Positions 19,307 through 28,555 of a stretch of DNA of 64,000 nt are shown one piece after another. Both the position numbers and the translations under genes were made by a program. The number at the start of each line of letters is the position of its first letter. The stretch's first letter is position 1. This DNA comes from Bacillus sp. OV322 (GTDB taxonomy: Bacteria; Bacillota; Bacilli; Bacillales; DSM-1321): assembly GCF_900112495.1 (NCBI RefSeq), contig NZ_FOMA01000004.1, positions 434,001-498,000 of the forward strand, read 5' to 3'. The notes under the pieces were generated by a model that made no database searches, was not told the origin of the DNA, and was given only the letters and a program-made list of their open reading frames with translations.

Positions 19307-19814
19307 ATGTATACTTACATTCATATTGGCCGATGAGCATGCAGGCAATTTGCTCGAACATTTCGCTTCGTGACAGCCGTTCATTAGTAAAAACCCCAAT
19401 TGCCCCCTCCTTCTTCCTAATATCAGGCCGTTTTGTATATTCATCCATCAAAGGGCCAAGCTCAGCCCCTTCCTTCAGTCTTTCCGCAATTTTTTCAGGA
19501 AGCAAAATCCGTGCGCCTCCTGCTAAAAATACCTCCTGTCCCACAGCCATGGCACCCCAATTGCAGACAAACAACCCGTATTTCGTCTGAACAACGCCTC
19601 CTTCAAGGCCAATTCCAATGCTTGCCCCGGAATGATCCCTGCTCGCCTTAGCCCGGTTTATTGCTCCCTCTATCGTTTCCTCATCTGAAAATGGCTGTGC
19701 TGCCACTCCTGATGCTGCATCAAGGGATATAATTTCTATATCGATATTCTCATAAGCTTTCTCGACTGCCTTCACCTTTGCAGGATTTTTGCTGCCGACT
19801 GCAACCTTTAACAT
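19305..19814 (-). CDS. DUF84 / YjjX-like inosine-xanthosine triphosphatase
   Basis: 169 residues. The family (E. coli YjjX, archaeal homologues) hydrolyses non-canonical ITP/XTP and keeps them out of nucleic acids. Visible signatures are VAVGSKNPAKVKAVEKA at the N-terminus, the QPFSDEETIEGAINRA segment, SIGIGLEGGV with the catalytic acidic residue, and GPLMDEYTKRPDIRKKEGAIGVFT near the end. ATG at 19814 with GGAGTGATGAATA upstream. It stands alone between the chemoreceptor and ytoP. The biochemical role is inferred from family membership only. Confidence 0.88.
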   Translation of the reverse strand: MLKVAVGSKNPAKVKAVEKAYENIDIEIISLDAASGVAAQPFSDEETIEGAINRAKASRDHSGASIGIGLEGGVVQTKYGLFVCNWGAMAVGQEVFLAGGARILLPEKIAERLKEGAELGPLMDEYTKRPDIRKKEGAIGVFTNERLSRSEMFEQIACMLIGQYECKYT

Positions 19815-19954
19815 TATTCATCACTCCAGAAACTTAAAAATCAAAAAAAAACGCTAAAGGGAAAATAATAAAGGGGACCATCCTCTAAAAGAAGATTCCC
19901 TGAACTGCTTCCATTTAACGCCCTAAATCACTGGCTCATTTTAAAATAAGCTTT

Positions 19955-21028
19955 TTATCCATTTTGCCTGATGGATTCCACTGTGGACCAGTCACATGCT
20001 TTTACAAGCTTGCCAAGGAGCTCTCTTGCTGCTGCATAATCATCAATATGGATTATTGATGCATGTGTATGGATGTACCTTGAACAAATGCCAATCACGC
20101 TGCTTGGAACTCCCTCTTTAGAAAGGTGGACTTTTCCAGCATCCGTGCCGCCCGGAGAAACAAAGTACTGGTAAGGGATTCCATTGGATTCTGCCGTGTC
20201 GAGAATAAATTCCCTCATTCCTTTATGTGTAACCATAGATCTGTCTAGAATTCGAAGGAGCGGACCTTTACCCAGCTGGCCAAACTCAGTTTTGCTGCCT
20301 GACATATCATTTGCAGGGCTTGCATCAAGCGCAAAGAAAATATCAGGGCTAATCATATAGGAAGCAGTCTGGGCCCCTCTCAGACCGACTTCTTCCTGTA
20401 CAGTCGCACCGGAGAATAAAAGATTCGGAAGAGTTTCATCCTTCAGATCCTTTAGCAATTCAATCGCCAGGCCGCAGCCATACCGGTTATCCCACGCTTT
20501 TGCCATGATCTTTTTTTCATTTGCCATAGGTGTAAACGGACAAATCGGTACAATAGCCTGTCCGGGCTTAATGCCAAGCCGTTTTACATCCTCCTGGTCA
20601 TCTGCACCAATATCAATCATCATATTCTTGATTTCCATTGGCTTTGAACGCTGATGTTCTTCAAGGAGATGCGGAGGAATCGATCCAATCACCCCGATTA
20701 CGGGACCGTTGTCTGTGATGATTTCCACTCTTTGAGCAAGCATGACCTGGCTCCACCACCCGCCGATTGGCTGAAAGCGGATCATGCCATTTTCTGTGAA
20801 GGAAGTAACCATAAAGCCCACTTCATCCATATGGCCTGCTACCATTACTTTAGGGCCGCTGGCATCACCTTTTTTTACGCCAAAAATACTGCCGAGTTTA
20901 TCCTGTATAATTTCATCACTGTATTTTTCCAGTTCAGAACGCATAAACTTCCTGACTTGATGCTCATTGCCGGCAATTCCCGGAAGCTCAGTCAAGGTTT
21001 TAAACATTGATAAGGTTTCTTGATCCAT
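19955..21028 (-). CDS. ytoP: YtoP, M42 family metallo-aminopeptidase
   Basis: 357 residues of the M42 (glutamyl aminopeptidase/TET) family: dinuclear metallopeptidases that form large cytosolic assemblies and trim peptides. Metal and catalytic motifs: [22 protein letters not shown] (bridging Asp), [11 protein letters not shown] (catalytic Glu-Glu), [10 protein letters not shown], and the late [15 protein letters not shown] (His ligand). A PDZ-like insert fits the [14 protein letters not shown] region. ATG at 21028 follows AGAGGAA with a short spacer. The order ytpQ-ytpP-ytoP-ytzB is as in B. subtilis, apart from the inserted chemoreceptor and DUF84 gene. Confidence 0.92.
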   Translation of the reverse strand: MDQETLSMFKTLTELPGIAGNEHQVRKFMRSELEKYSDEIIQDKLGSIFGVKKGDASGPKVMVAGHMDEVGFMVTSFTENGMIRFQPIGGWWSQVMLAQRVEIITDNGPVIGVIGSIPPHLLEEHQRSKPMEIKNMMIDIGADDQEDVKRLGIKPGQAIVPICPFTPMANEKKIMAKAWDNRYGCGLAIELLKDLKDETLPNLLFSGATVQEEVGLRGAQTASYMISPDIFFALDASPANDMSGSKTEFGQLGKGPLLRILDRSMVTHKGMREFILDTAESNGIPYQYFVSPGGTDAGKVHLSKEGVPSSVIGICSRYIHTHASIIHIDDYAAARELLGKLVKACDWSTVESIRQNG

Positions 21029-21202
21029 TTCCTCTACCCCTTACTATCAACTTATTATGTACGTATCCATTTTACAGAAAATTAAAGCTACTTTCCATTT
21101 AAAATCTTCTGCTTTCCCCTCTATGATGTTTCAATAAGTAGGAATTCATAACATATTTCTGTATACTTAGGAGAGATTCATCTAAAATCGGAGGGGAACA
21201 AT

Positions 21203-21517
21203 ATGAATTGGAAATCTTTATTTGCAGGTGCAGCCGCAGGGTTTGCAGCAGGATTCGCTGTTAAACAGATATTGAATGAATCAGGGCAGCCTTCACCAGA
21301 AAAGGTTTTGTCGAATGTGAAGAATTTTGTCAAAAAAGATGGAAAGATTTATGGAGCCTGGATTTTGATGAAGCCTGAAGCTTATGAAAAATTTAATCTG
21401 GACTATACAGTTTATAAAGGCGGCATTACAAGGCATGTAGACGGCAGCCAGGAGCAGTTTGAATTTGTTGCTGATGCCGAAACTGGAACCGTGCTTGACC
21501 TTATCCCAAAAAGCTGA
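21203..21517 (+). CDS. ytzB: YtzB-like PepSY-domain protein
   Basis: 104 residues. The N-terminus has an Ala/Gly-rich hydrophobic segment (SLFAGAAAGFAAGFAVKQIL, residues 5-24) that could be a membrane anchor or uncleaved signal. The rest matches the PepSY pattern: EKVLSNVKNFVKKDGKIYGAWILMKPEAYEKF, a beta stretch, and EQFEFVADAETGTVLDLIPKS. PepSY domains are often peptidase inhibitors or regulators at the cell surface, but nothing more specific can be said. ATG follows GGAGGGGAACAAT. It is divergent from ytoP. Confidence 0.85.
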   Translation: MNWKSLFAGAAAGFAAGFAVKQILNESGQPSPEKVLSNVKNFVKKDGKIYGAWILMKPEAYEKFNLDYTVYKGGITRHVDGSQEQFEFVADAETGTVLDLIPKS

Positions 21518-21523
21518 AAGTTA

Positions 21524-21576
21524 TGGCTCTTATGCCCGGCGGTTAATAGCCAGGCAATAAGAGCTATATTTTTTCC
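21524..21576 (+). terminator. ytzB terminator
   Basis: GGCTCTTATGCC pairs with GGCAATAAGAGCT (one bulge), followed by ATATTTTTTCC. Confidence 0.7.
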
Positions 21577-21583
21577 AGCCTTA

Positions 21584-22435
21584 TTATGCCTTGCGGTCCC
21601 TTTTTACAGCTTCCTGAATTTCCTTCCCGCTTTTGTCCCACTTAACAGCACGGTAGATTGCATCATGATAAAAACTGTACCAGACTTCATTCTCAAGTCC
21701 ATGCCCCATCCACTTTTGCTTTTGGAAGACCGAATCCATTGGATAGTCATCAAAGGCAAGCACCCATAAAACGTTAGCATGGGCGTGGGTCGGCATTAGA
21801 TCTGCCATATGAATCAGCTGGTCTCCCCCGCTTTCCATCAAAATGACACTGTGTCCGTCACTATGCCCGCCTGTATGAACCATTTTTATTCCTTCTGTGA
21901 TAACCTTTTCATCCTGAAAAGGAATGACAGAATCGCTGATTGCCATCCAGTTTTCCTGCCAATATGTATTTCGTGAACGAATATTGGGATTTCTCATTTC
22001 ATCCCATTCAACCTGCGAAGTGATAATTTTTGCCTTTTTAAAAACAGGGACCCATTCATCTCCCTCTCGTTTGGTAAGACCGCATGCATGATCAAAATGC
22101 AGATGGGTCATCAGCACATAATCAATATCATCTTCACTTAAACCCAGACTGCCCAAACCTTCCGCCAAGCGTGACTCCTCCGTTACCCCATAATTCCTGC
22201 GCTGTTTTTCAGAAAGCTTTCCGCTGCCGATTCCCGAATCGATCAGCAAATTAAGGCCATTCGCCTGCACCAAAATAGGATCAGTCCTTAATTCAATCTG
22301 ATTATTTGCATTATGAGGATACTTTTTGGACCAGAGCGGTTTTGGGACTACGCCAAACATCGCCCCGCCATCAAGATTTGTAACCCCGCCATCCAGCCAA
22401 GTTAAAGTAATATCACCAATTTGAAGCGTTTCCAT
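21584..22435 (-). CDS. ytnP: YtnP, metallo-beta-lactamase-fold lactonase
   Basis: 283 residues. In B. subtilis YtnP is described as a quorum-quenching lactonase, and the family also contains N-acyl-homoserine lactonases. The zinc site is clear: [10 protein letters not shown] (HXHXDH), [11 protein letters not shown] (His), [12 protein letters not shown] (bridging Asp) and a late YHDAIY His. ATG at 22435 is preferred because GGGGG lies 6 bases upstream; two upstream in-frame ATGs are worse placed. It converges on ytzB and has no signal peptide, so it acts inside the cell unless exported another way. The exact substrate is unknown. Confidence 0.9.
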   Translation of the reverse strand: METLQIGDITLTWLDGGVTNLDGGAMFGVVPKPLWSKKYPHNANNQIELRTDPILVQANGLNLLIDSGIGSGKLSEKQRRNYGVTEESRLAEGLGSLGLSEDDIDYVLMTHLHFDHACGLTKREGDEWVPVFKKAKIITSQVEWDEMRNPNIRSRNTYWQENWMAISDSVIPFQDEKVITEGIKMVHTGGHSDGHSVILMESGGDQLIHMADLMPTHAHANVLWVLAFDDYPMDSVFQKQKWMGHGLENEVWYSFYHDAIYRAVKWDKSGKEIQEAVKRDRKA

Positions 22436-22507
22436 AACCATCCCCCTTTTACCCCAGTCTACCATTAATGATTAACAATTAAAAATATTTAAAAAAGAGG
22501 GAGATTC

Positions 22508-22630
22508 TGTATAGACCGTGAAGTGAATAGGGTTTTGGACTTGGAGGCGCTCTTTCCCTCTGAGACCAAAGCCTCTTTTGAACAGCGGGCTAGGTGCTGG
22601 AGCTGGATAAAAAAGCAGAATCGCTTGTAC
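22508..22630 (+). repeat. Family 2 repeat, single unit
   Basis: Carries AATAGGGTTTTGG, GGCGCTCTTT, GCGGGCTAGGTGCTGGAGCTGGA and an AAAAAAGCAG end, blocks shared with 39076-39440 and 59161-59375. Confidence 0.8.
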
Positions 22631-22774
22631 AGCCTCTTCTTGCATAAGGAAATCCAATAAAAAGACTATGTAAAAGGTAAAGGCTGGTTTTTCAAAAGGC
22701 CTCTCTGAACTGTAAAATTATGTTAAAATATGATTAATTTAATGAAATGTTTGTTAATTAAAATGGGGTGGAGT

Positions 22775-22987
22775 ATGAGTGAACGATTCGAACTAAGTTT
22801 TAAAAATAATGAAGTTAGAATGTGGTTTTATATTACAGTGCCAGCTTTTATTATAGGAATCTTATTTCTGTTTATCGGGGGCCTTACCTATAATTATGTT
22901 CTATGCGTATTGTTAGTAATTGCATTGATTACCTTTTATACGTGGCGCTATCTTTACAGGAGGAAACAGAAGGGAAAAACAAATTAA
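22775..22987 (+). CDS. Small two-helix membrane protein, unknown function
   Basis: 70 residues. A charged N-terminus (SERFELSFKNNEVRMW) precedes two hydrophobic helices (about residues 19-37, FYITVPAFIIGILFLFIGG, and 40-60, YVLCVLLVIALITFYTW). The tail is strongly basic (RYLYRRKQKGKTN), so both termini are probably cytoplasmic. I chose ATG at 22775 with GGGGTGG just upstream; an ATG five codons earlier is also possible. It lies alone between two intergenic repeats. I do not recognise a family. Confidence 0.65.
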   Translation: MSERFELSFKNNEVRMWFYITVPAFIIGILFLFIGGLTYNYVLCVLLVIALITFYTWRYLYRRKQKGKTN

Positions 22988-23111
22988 CCCTTTTTAAGCA
23001 CAAAGGTTGCGTTATGACAATAGTTGAGACGCTTTTTCACTAACGGGGTGCTTTAGTAAAAAATGGAATAAAACACCCCAGCACATGTAAAAGGTGAATA
23101 ATCTTAAATAT

Positions 23112-23333
23112 GCACTTTTCTTAAAGATTGTTGTATTTTAATGAATCTTTGAGGCGATTCCGTTGTTAAGCCAGGTTGATTGGAGCGTAAGGTGCGAGAC
23201 TCCTGCGGGATTAGCGGGAAGGTGAGACCCCGCAGGCGCAGCCGAGGAGGCTCACCGCTTGCGTGGAAAGCGAGCATCCTGGAGCGGAAATCAGCCACCT
23301 TGTTCCATAGCAGCAAAGTTTAAGGAAATCGCC
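23112..23333 (-). repeat. Family 1 repeat, copy b (full length)
   Basis: Reverse orientation to copy a. It begins TTTTCTTAAAGATTGTTG, contains GGATTAGCGGGAAGGTGAG and GCGAGCATCCTGGAGCGG, and ends AGCAAAGTTTAAGGAAAT. It belongs to the ATTAGCGGGAA sub-type. Confidence 0.9.
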
Positions 23334-23352
23334 TTTAAATAACATAGCCAAT

Positions 23353-23395
23353 AAAAAGCTCCCATACAGGTTGATTAACCTGTATGGGAGCTTTT
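23353..23395. terminator. trmB terminator
   Basis: A 20-bp perfect stem around GATT (arm AAAGCTCCCATACAGGTT), with A and T tracts on the two sides. Confidence 0.88.
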
Positions 23396-23403
23396 CTTCA
23401 CGA

Positions 23404-24045
23404 TCAATTGTTAAATGCTGCTTCAAGCCTGTAGATCCGGCTGCCTTTACTTGAGAACTTTTCTTCATATTCAGTCATGATATTTCCTTCATAATCGCTG
23501 TTATGAAGATCCAGACTGATGAATGTCAGAAGCATTCCATACTGTGAAATGCTTAACAGCGAGGATTCGAATAATCCCTGATTATCTGTCTTAAAGTGTA
23601 TTTCTCCTTTTTCCGGAAGAATATCTTCGTATACGGAAAGAAAGGATGAGTGGGTCAGGCGCCTTTTAGCATGGCGAGTTTTTGGCCAAGGATCCGAAAA
23701 GTTGAGATATACCCGCGAAACTTCGCCCTTTGCAAAACATTTCTGCAATTCAGCTGCATTTTCTACCATCAGCTTCAGGTTAGGCAATTCTTCTTCAATC
23801 AAAAGATCCAGAGCTGTCACCAGCACATTCCGGTTTAGCTCTATCCCGAGAAAATTCACATCAGGATGCGCCTTTGCCATTTCCGTGATAAAACGCCCTT
23901 TACCCGTTCCTACCTCTATATAAAGCGGATTATTATTTCCAAATACTTCGTGCCACTTTCCTTTATGGCTTTCTGCCTGCTGAATCATGTATTGAGGAAA
24001 ATCGTTCATTCTGCTTTCAGCCCAGGGCTTATTTCTTACACGCAT
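23404..24045 (-). CDS. trmB: tRNA (guanine-N7)-methyltransferase TrmB
   Basis: 213 residues, standard length. The SAM-dependent enzyme makes m7G46 in the tRNA variable loop. Motifs: [12 protein letters not shown] at the start, SAM-binding [32 protein letters not shown], and the family-specific [18 protein letters not shown], then [13 protein letters not shown] and [14 protein letters not shown] follows AGGGGTGT. It sits in the conserved ytnP - trmB - ytzH - ytmP neighbourhood and ends at a strong hairpin. Confidence 0.96.
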   Translation of the reverse strand: MRVRNKPWAESRMNDFPQYMIQQAESHKGKWHEVFGNNNPLYIEVGTGKGRFITEMAKAHPDVNFLGIELNRNVLVTALDLLIEEELPNLKLMVENAAELQKCFAKGEVSRVYLNFSDPWPKTRHAKRRLTHSSFLSVYEDILPEKGEIHFKTDNQGLFESSLLSISQYGMLLTFISLDLHNSDYEGNIMTEYEEKFSSKGSRIYRLEAAFNN

Positions 24046-24266
24046 GATGACACCCCTATATATTTATTTCGTTCAAACCATACCATGACAGCAGGGCTTT
24101 TCGCAAGCATGATTTTATAATCGGCAAGAAAAGAACAGCAGCTTGATAATAAAACCAGATCACTAAAAAGACCGCCCGGGAATGGACGGCACACAAAATA
24201 ATTTCCAGTATAATCTTTTAGGGAGATAAGCACCCTACAGATAAACTCATAAAGGGGGTATCATGC

Positions 24267-24545
24267 ATGCCGCTTTCCCATGAACATCAAGTTTCTCTTT
24301 TAAAGGATATATTGAACAATCACCAAAGCGATTGCTGCGGTTCAATTTCAGAGTGCGAACAGGTCGAACGCCTTGTTAAATCATTGATGGTCAATATGGA
24401 TGTCCACCAAAATGTAAAAAATGTATTGGAAGAAATATACCGGTACAGCCAGGGCGGAATCAACTCCGGCGATTTAGATGAGCATATCACTTCCCATAAA
24501 GGACAATTGACTCAATGGGTGGATGATATAGGGGAATATTCGTGA
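24267..24545 (+). CDS. ytzH: YtzH-like protein
   Basis: 92 residues, soluble and mostly helical, with a paired-cysteine stretch DCCGSISECEQVERLVKSL and an acidic end (QWVDDIGEYS). It matches the small Bacillus YtzH family, which has no known function. ATG follows AGGGGGTATCATGC. It is divergent from trmB, and its 3' end converges closely (9 bases) on ytmP, exactly as in related genomes. Confidence 0.85.
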   Translation: MPLSHEHQVSLLKDILNNHQSDCCGSISECEQVERLVKSLMVNMDVHQNVKNVLEEIYRYSQGGINSGDLDEHITSHKGQLTQWVDDIGEYS

Positions 24546-24554
24546 CAGCAGGCT

Positions 24555-25337
24555 TTACAGAATGGTTTTCAGCTTGCTGATAACACGCTCCATTTCTTCC
24601 AGGCGATTTTTCGATTTATGCCATTGTATAGAAGCTATTGCCTGTGAAATCACATGCCACTTCATCCGGATTTCAAGCCCTGCATCAAGAGTCATGCCAT
24701 AGCGTTCAAGCCATGATTCCCAGTCATCTCTAGGGACATAAGAATAAAGCAGTGTACCTAAGTCAATGGCTGGATCAGCTATCATAGCCCCATCCCAGTC
24801 AATCAGGTATAGTTCATCTGTTTCCGTATACAGCCAGTTGTTATGGTTAACGTCGCAATGGCAGACGACATTTTCATCGCATTCTATCAGCAGCAGATGA
24901 CTGCGCAAAAAATCCATTCCCTGAACAACTTCAGGGATTTTTTTTATTTCATCATCCAAGCTGCATTCAATTTGCGAAAAAATGCTTTCAGGTCTTAAAG
25001 GAGATTTGCCAAGCCTTTTCAGCATGCTCAATAAAGGTTTGGACTGATGGATTTTCCGTAGCAGCTTCGCAACCTGCTCTTCATTCATTTCCTGATGGGA
25101 AAGCTCCCTTCCGTCTAACCAGTGCTGTGCTGTTATGACGTCCCCATTTTCCAGCCGCCGGGTCCATATCAGCTTAGGCACAATTCCTTCAGCGGACAGA
25201 ACGGCTAAAAACGGTGAGGAATTGCGTTTAAGAAAAAGCTTTTGTTCATTATTAATAGCAATGAAGGCTTCTCCTGTAGCTCCTCCAGCAGGAAATATAT
25301 CCCACTCCTGACCTAATAAATGTTCCAAATGGTTCAC
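24555..25337 (-). CDS. ytmP: YtmP, choline/aminoglycoside-kinase-like phosphotransferase
   Basis: 260 residues of the APH/choline kinase fold. Visible: the nucleotide-binding half GGATGEAFIA ... KLFLKRNSSPFLAVLSAEGIVP, catalytic loop VCHCDVNHNNWL (Asp as base, Asn-Asn for metal) and metal Asp in LYLIDWDGAMIADPAIDLG. The substrate is unknown; a small-molecule hydroxyl is likely. I chose the GTG at 25337 because GAGG lies 8-9 bases upstream; a GTG five codons earlier is in frame but has no clear site. Confidence 0.88.
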   Translation of the reverse strand: MNHLEHLLGQEWDIFPAGGATGEAFIAINNEQKLFLKRNSSPFLAVLSAEGIVPKLIWTRRLENGDVITAQHWLDGRELSHQEMNEEQVAKLLRKIHQSKPLLSMLKRLGKSPLRPESIFSQIECSLDDEIKKIPEVVQGMDFLRSHLLLIECDENVVCHCDVNHNNWLYTETDELYLIDWDGAMIADPAIDLGTLLYSYVPRDDWESWLERYGMTLDAGLEIRMKWHVISQAIASIQWHKSKNRLEEMERVISKLKTIL

Positions 25338-25750
25338 CTTCAATTTCCTCACTTTATAACCCCTGGTGTTAAAGAAACGGCGGTAGCGCCCCGGTTCACC
25401 AAAAAAAGGCTGGACGCCTTGCCAAATACAAATATTTATTATAACAAATCAGCTTCTAAAATCGAAATCACACGATCAATCCGATATATGCTCTGCCAAA
25501 ACAGCAGTGAGCAAAAACAACTTTGGAAACTATGTATGGCTAAAATGGAATATAAAGTTTTTTAAAATAATGATTAAAATGAAAAAAGACAGCTATTTGG
25601 CAATAGGACAATAGCTATCATATAAATTTTAGTTGAAAAGATGATTATACGTCAAGTAGTATAATTTGAAATTAACGTTTAAAATCAATAGTAAAATATA
25701 CCTAATCAAGATAATAGCTGGTATTTCACGTTTATACAATTTAAATTTCT
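25338..25750. other. Intergenic region between ytmP and the lipid kinase gene
   Basis: About 410 bases, AT-rich, no supportable gene and no repeat copy. It must carry the ytmP promoter. An 81-codon frame across it has no ribosome-binding site and poor composition. Confidence 0.5.
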
Positions 25751-26740
25751 TTATGCTTCTTCATTCTTTTTCAGCGCTTTTTTTGCCAATACAGAAATTT
25801 GGTCAGAAGCAAGCGACACTGAAAGCTCTTTTGTGCCAATGATTTCTCCGTCTGCCTGAATCAGCGAATCCTGAGCGGAGCGGATAGTCATTGTTTCCCC
25901 AGTAAATGATTCCACGTTTTTCAGTTTCAAATGGCCGCCCCAAAAAACGGTTATAAAAATAAAAAGCAGCTTTATATGGGAAAGATCATGAACAGCAAGA
26001 ATGTTGAGCTGCCTGTCATAGGGTGAGGCATGCGGTGAAATCTTAATCCCTCCGCCAAAGTATGGCTGATTGGCTGCCACAACAAACCACACGCGCCTGA
26101 AGGAATAATGTTTTCCATCTATAATTACTTCCATATCCGCTCTTTTATATGTAAATAACTTTTTTATAAATGTGATAAGATAAATTAATTTTCCGGCTTT
26201 CAGGGCATTGAACCGCTTCTTCCAGAGAGAATGCTCGGCTTCATAGGTGATTTCAGCATCAAACCCAATACCAATGCTATTGACAAAAAAACCATGCTTG
26301 CTGCCCGTTTCAAATACTCCTGCATCTATTCTGCAGGAAGGAAGCGCCGCACTCTCCAAAAGAAGCTTCATTACTTCTTTTGCACTTGCTGTTTGCTGTA
26401 TCCCTCTGGAAAAGTCATTCCCTGATCCTGCAGGCACACAGCCAACCATTGCATGATCAAGGCCTGCTGCTGCATGGATAACTTCATGCAGAGTCCCGTC
26501 TCCGCCTACTGCAATTACCCATGTCTTTTCTTTGTTTTCCATCCATATCTTACGGGCAAGCTCAAGTGCATGGCCTTTTCTTTCAGTAAAATAATAATGA
26601 TAAGGAACTCCTTTTGCCTGCAGAATGCCCTCAACTTCCTCCCACACCTTCTTGCTTCCCTTATTCCGGGCCTCCGGGTTAATAATGAAGAAAAACGGCT
26701 TTAATAGATCTGTCCTAAGCTTAAGTGGTTGATTCATCAT
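25751..26740 (-). CDS. ytlR: YtlR, diacylglycerol/lipid kinase family protein
   Basis: 329 residues of the DagK/sphingosine-kinase-like family. N-terminal catalytic domain: FFFIINPEARNKGSKK, then VIAVGGDGTLHEVIH (GGDGT nucleotide motif) and VPAGSGNDFSRG. The C-terminal beta domain includes SIGIGFDAEITY, PYFGGGIKISPHASPYD and the closing IQADGEI. It probably phosphorylates a membrane lipid. ATG at 26740 has AGGAG 7 bases upstream and overlaps the ytlQ end by about 20 bases, so the two genes are coupled. It is the last gene of a ytlP-ytlQ-ytlR run. Confidence 0.9.
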   Translation of the reverse strand: MMNQPLKLRTDLLKPFFFIINPEARNKGSKKVWEEVEGILQAKGVPYHYYFTERKGHALELARKIWMENKEKTWVIAVGGDGTLHEVIHAAAGLDHAMVGCVPAGSGNDFSRGIQQTASAKEVMKLLLESAALPSCRIDAGVFETGSKHGFFVNSIGIGFDAEITYEAEHSLWKKRFNALKAGKLIYLITFIKKLFTYKRADMEVIIDGKHYSFRRVWFVVAANQPYFGGGIKISPHASPYDRQLNILAVHDLSHIKLLFIFITVFWGGHLKLKNVESFTGETMTIRSAQDSLIQADGEIIGTKELSVSLASDQISVLAKKALKKNEEA

Positions 26741-27716
26741 GTCTGGTCTCCTGCGTTTCCTGATTCCATTCTTGTCTTCTGCTGGAGGTTGTCTGGCAGT
26801 ATTCAAGCAGGGCCTGTGCCGCCTTCAGCTGCTGATGCTTTAATGGTGTCTGCGAGCTTCTCATACGCTTGAACCAATCTGGAAAGTGCCGTTTATCCAG
26901 CAGCTGTACATCAAATGGAGACAGAGGATAATCAATGTAACCATTTCTTGAAAGAATAGCTTTTTTAACAGGAAGAGTAACCTCATAAAGTGATAGTATC
27001 CCAGAAACAATCTGTTCCATCCGCTTTATAGAAAGCATGGGATTCAGCACCTTTTTATCCGGATGAATATGATGCCTTTTCATCCAGAAGCGTTCATTGG
27101 ACCCTTCAAAAGCAGCATCCTCTTCACCCTCAAGGAAAGAGAGGCACCAAACTTCAGTAGGGGTAATCAAAATGCATTCAGCTTCTACTGGCGCATTTTT
27201 CAATAGAAAGATAGGCTTATATAAAACTAGGCATGTATCCGGAAAACGCTGCAGAAAAAAACGAAGCTTTTCATCAAGGATAAAGCCTTGGTCGATGAAA
27301 GACTTTTCATAAAGGGTTGAACTCCCCCACTTCATCTGAAAACGGAGAAGCTGATTGAGAAATGTCTGCTTAAGCTCATCGAGGCTTTCTGGCCGTGCAG
27401 GAATGTGAAGGGAAAACACATTGACGTTTTCCGGGGCAGTCCCCGCCTGTTCCTCCACTTGTTCATCCTTCCTATCGTTTCTGGCAAACATATTTTTCAT
27501 TTTTGACAGTATTCCTGTCTTTTCAGAAATGTACAGCTCGTCATCTTCCTCAGAGTAGCCGGTTCCTCCATAATGCTTCTCAAGCTCGCCAGCTAGATAG
27601 GCTGCCTTCACCTTCTCCCATTGCTGCTGTTTCAGGCGTACGAATTGTATAGGGTATCGGTAAATATCTTGTTCATATCTTGAAATATAATCCTGTAATT
27701 TTATGAGCTGGCCCAA
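26721..27716 (-). CDS. ytlQ: YtlQ, NERD-like domain protein
   Basis: 331 residues. It matches Bacillus YtlQ; the middle part (CILITPTEVWCLSFLEGEED ... NPMLSIKRMEQIVSGIL) has the shape of the NERD nuclease-related fold, though the core acidic/Gly-Glu motif is weak. The C-terminal 90 residues look helical and basic. Function is unknown. It lies 27 bases after ytlP and overlaps ytlR, so the three are one operon. The ATG at 27716 is preceded by GGTGACCTTTTGGGCC, a GGTGA-type site with long spacing. Confidence 0.8.
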   Translation of the reverse strand: MGQLIKLQDYISRYEQDIYRYPIQFVRLKQQQWEKVKAAYLAGELEKHYGGTGYSEEDDELYISEKTGILSKMKNMFARNDRKDEQVEEQAGTAPENVNVFSLHIPARPESLDELKQTFLNQLLRFQMKWGSSTLYEKSFIDQGFILDEKLRFFLQRFPDTCLVLYKPIFLLKNAPVEAECILITPTEVWCLSFLEGEEDAAFEGSNERFWMKRHHIHPDKKVLNPMLSIKRMEQIVSGILSLYEVTLPVKKAILSRNGYIDYPLSPFDVQLLDKRHFPDWFKRMRSSQTPLKHQQLKAAQALLEYCQTTSSRRQEWNQETQETRHDESTT

Positions 27717-27743
27717 AAGGTCACCACCCGTTCTTGTTATTCG

Positions 27744-28307
27744 CTAAATCAATTCTATTCTTACAATCGGCTCATAAGAAGGCATTTCGCCTATATGTGA
27801 TTGGTAAAGTGTAATACCAGATGCCCGAAAGCGGTGCTGGCTTTCTGAGTTTGCTGTTTTATCGATTTTCTCCAAAGAAAAGGGTGAATCGCCAGCATAT
27901 CTCCGTGCAATGGTAATATGCGGCTTAAAGGGCTTCTTATCAAGCTGAAATCCTGCTTTCAGACATGCCTGGAACACTTTCTGCTGAATATGAAGAAGGC
28001 GTTCCTCCCGCTCGACACCAGCCCAGAGAATCCTGGGTGAATGGTCTTGCCCAAATAGGCCGATTTCACTGATGGCCAGTTCAAATCCCTTTTCATTTTC
28101 CAGCTCCTGCCCAGCCAGCTGCAGGGCAAGATTCCTCATGTCATGTGGAGCATCGCCAAGAAAAGCCAGGGTAATATGATAATCCTCTCTATGCAGCCAC
28201 TTTTTAAATGCAAACTCCTCTTTGATACGGCTGGCCTGCTGGCTGATAAATGATTTGGTTTCGTCCGGCAATGATAACGCAAAGAAGAAGTGATTTTGAT
28301 AAGCCAT
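27744..28307 (-). CDS. ytlP: RNA 2',3'-cyclic 3'-phosphodiesterase (ThpR/LigT family)
   Basis: 187 residues of the 2H phosphoesterase superfamily, which opens 2',3'-cyclic phosphates on RNA. Both HxTx motifs are visible: HITLAFLG (about residue 44) and HITIARRY (about residue 130), spaced as expected. The start is FFFALSLPDETKSFI. I chose the ATG at 28307, which follows AAGGAAGGGAAAAAGACC. It is the first gene of ytlPQR. A role in tRNA splicing is not expected in bacteria; RNA repair or turnover is the usual inference. Confidence 0.92.
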   Translation of the reverse strand: MAYQNHFFFALSLPDETKSFISQQASRIKEEFAFKKWLHREDYHITLAFLGDAPHDMRNLALQLAGQELENEKGFELAISEIGLFGQDHSPRILWAGVEREERLLHIQQKVFQACLKAGFQLDKKPFKPHITIARRYAGDSPFSLEKIDKTANSESQHRFRASGITLYQSHIGEMPSYEPIVRIELI

Positions 28308-28404
28308 GGTCTTTTTCCCTTCCTTTTCCTTTTTTATTTTATCATAAACCAATCATGAACTCTTTATCCTCCCGGACAACACAGCCTTTTTCCTAAAGCA
28401 AAGA

Positions 28405-28478
28405 AAAACCCCCCCTTAAAGCCGAAGCCCGTCTTCCTGAATCGGGCCTTGACATGGTAAAAGGAGGGTCTCTTTTTA
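28405..28478 (-). terminator. dat terminator
   Basis: A long hairpin: an outer stem of ACCCTCCTTTTA with TTAAGGGGGGGT and an inner GGCCCG/CGGGCT stem. TTTTTCTTT follows on the minus strand. Confidence 0.75.
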
Positions 28479-28479
28479 T

Positions 28480-28531
28480 GGCTGTTTTCGTAAACTTTGC
28501 TGCTATGGAATTAGATGGCTGATTTCAGTAC
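28480..28531 (+). repeat. Family 1 repeat fragment, copy c
   Basis: Only the first 50 bases are present: GGCTGTTTTCGTAAAC, then TTTGCTGCTATGGAAT and GGCTGATTTCAG. The rest of the element is missing. Confidence 0.8.
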
Positions 28532-28555
28532 CGTGCAGAATTAAAGCCTGTGTAA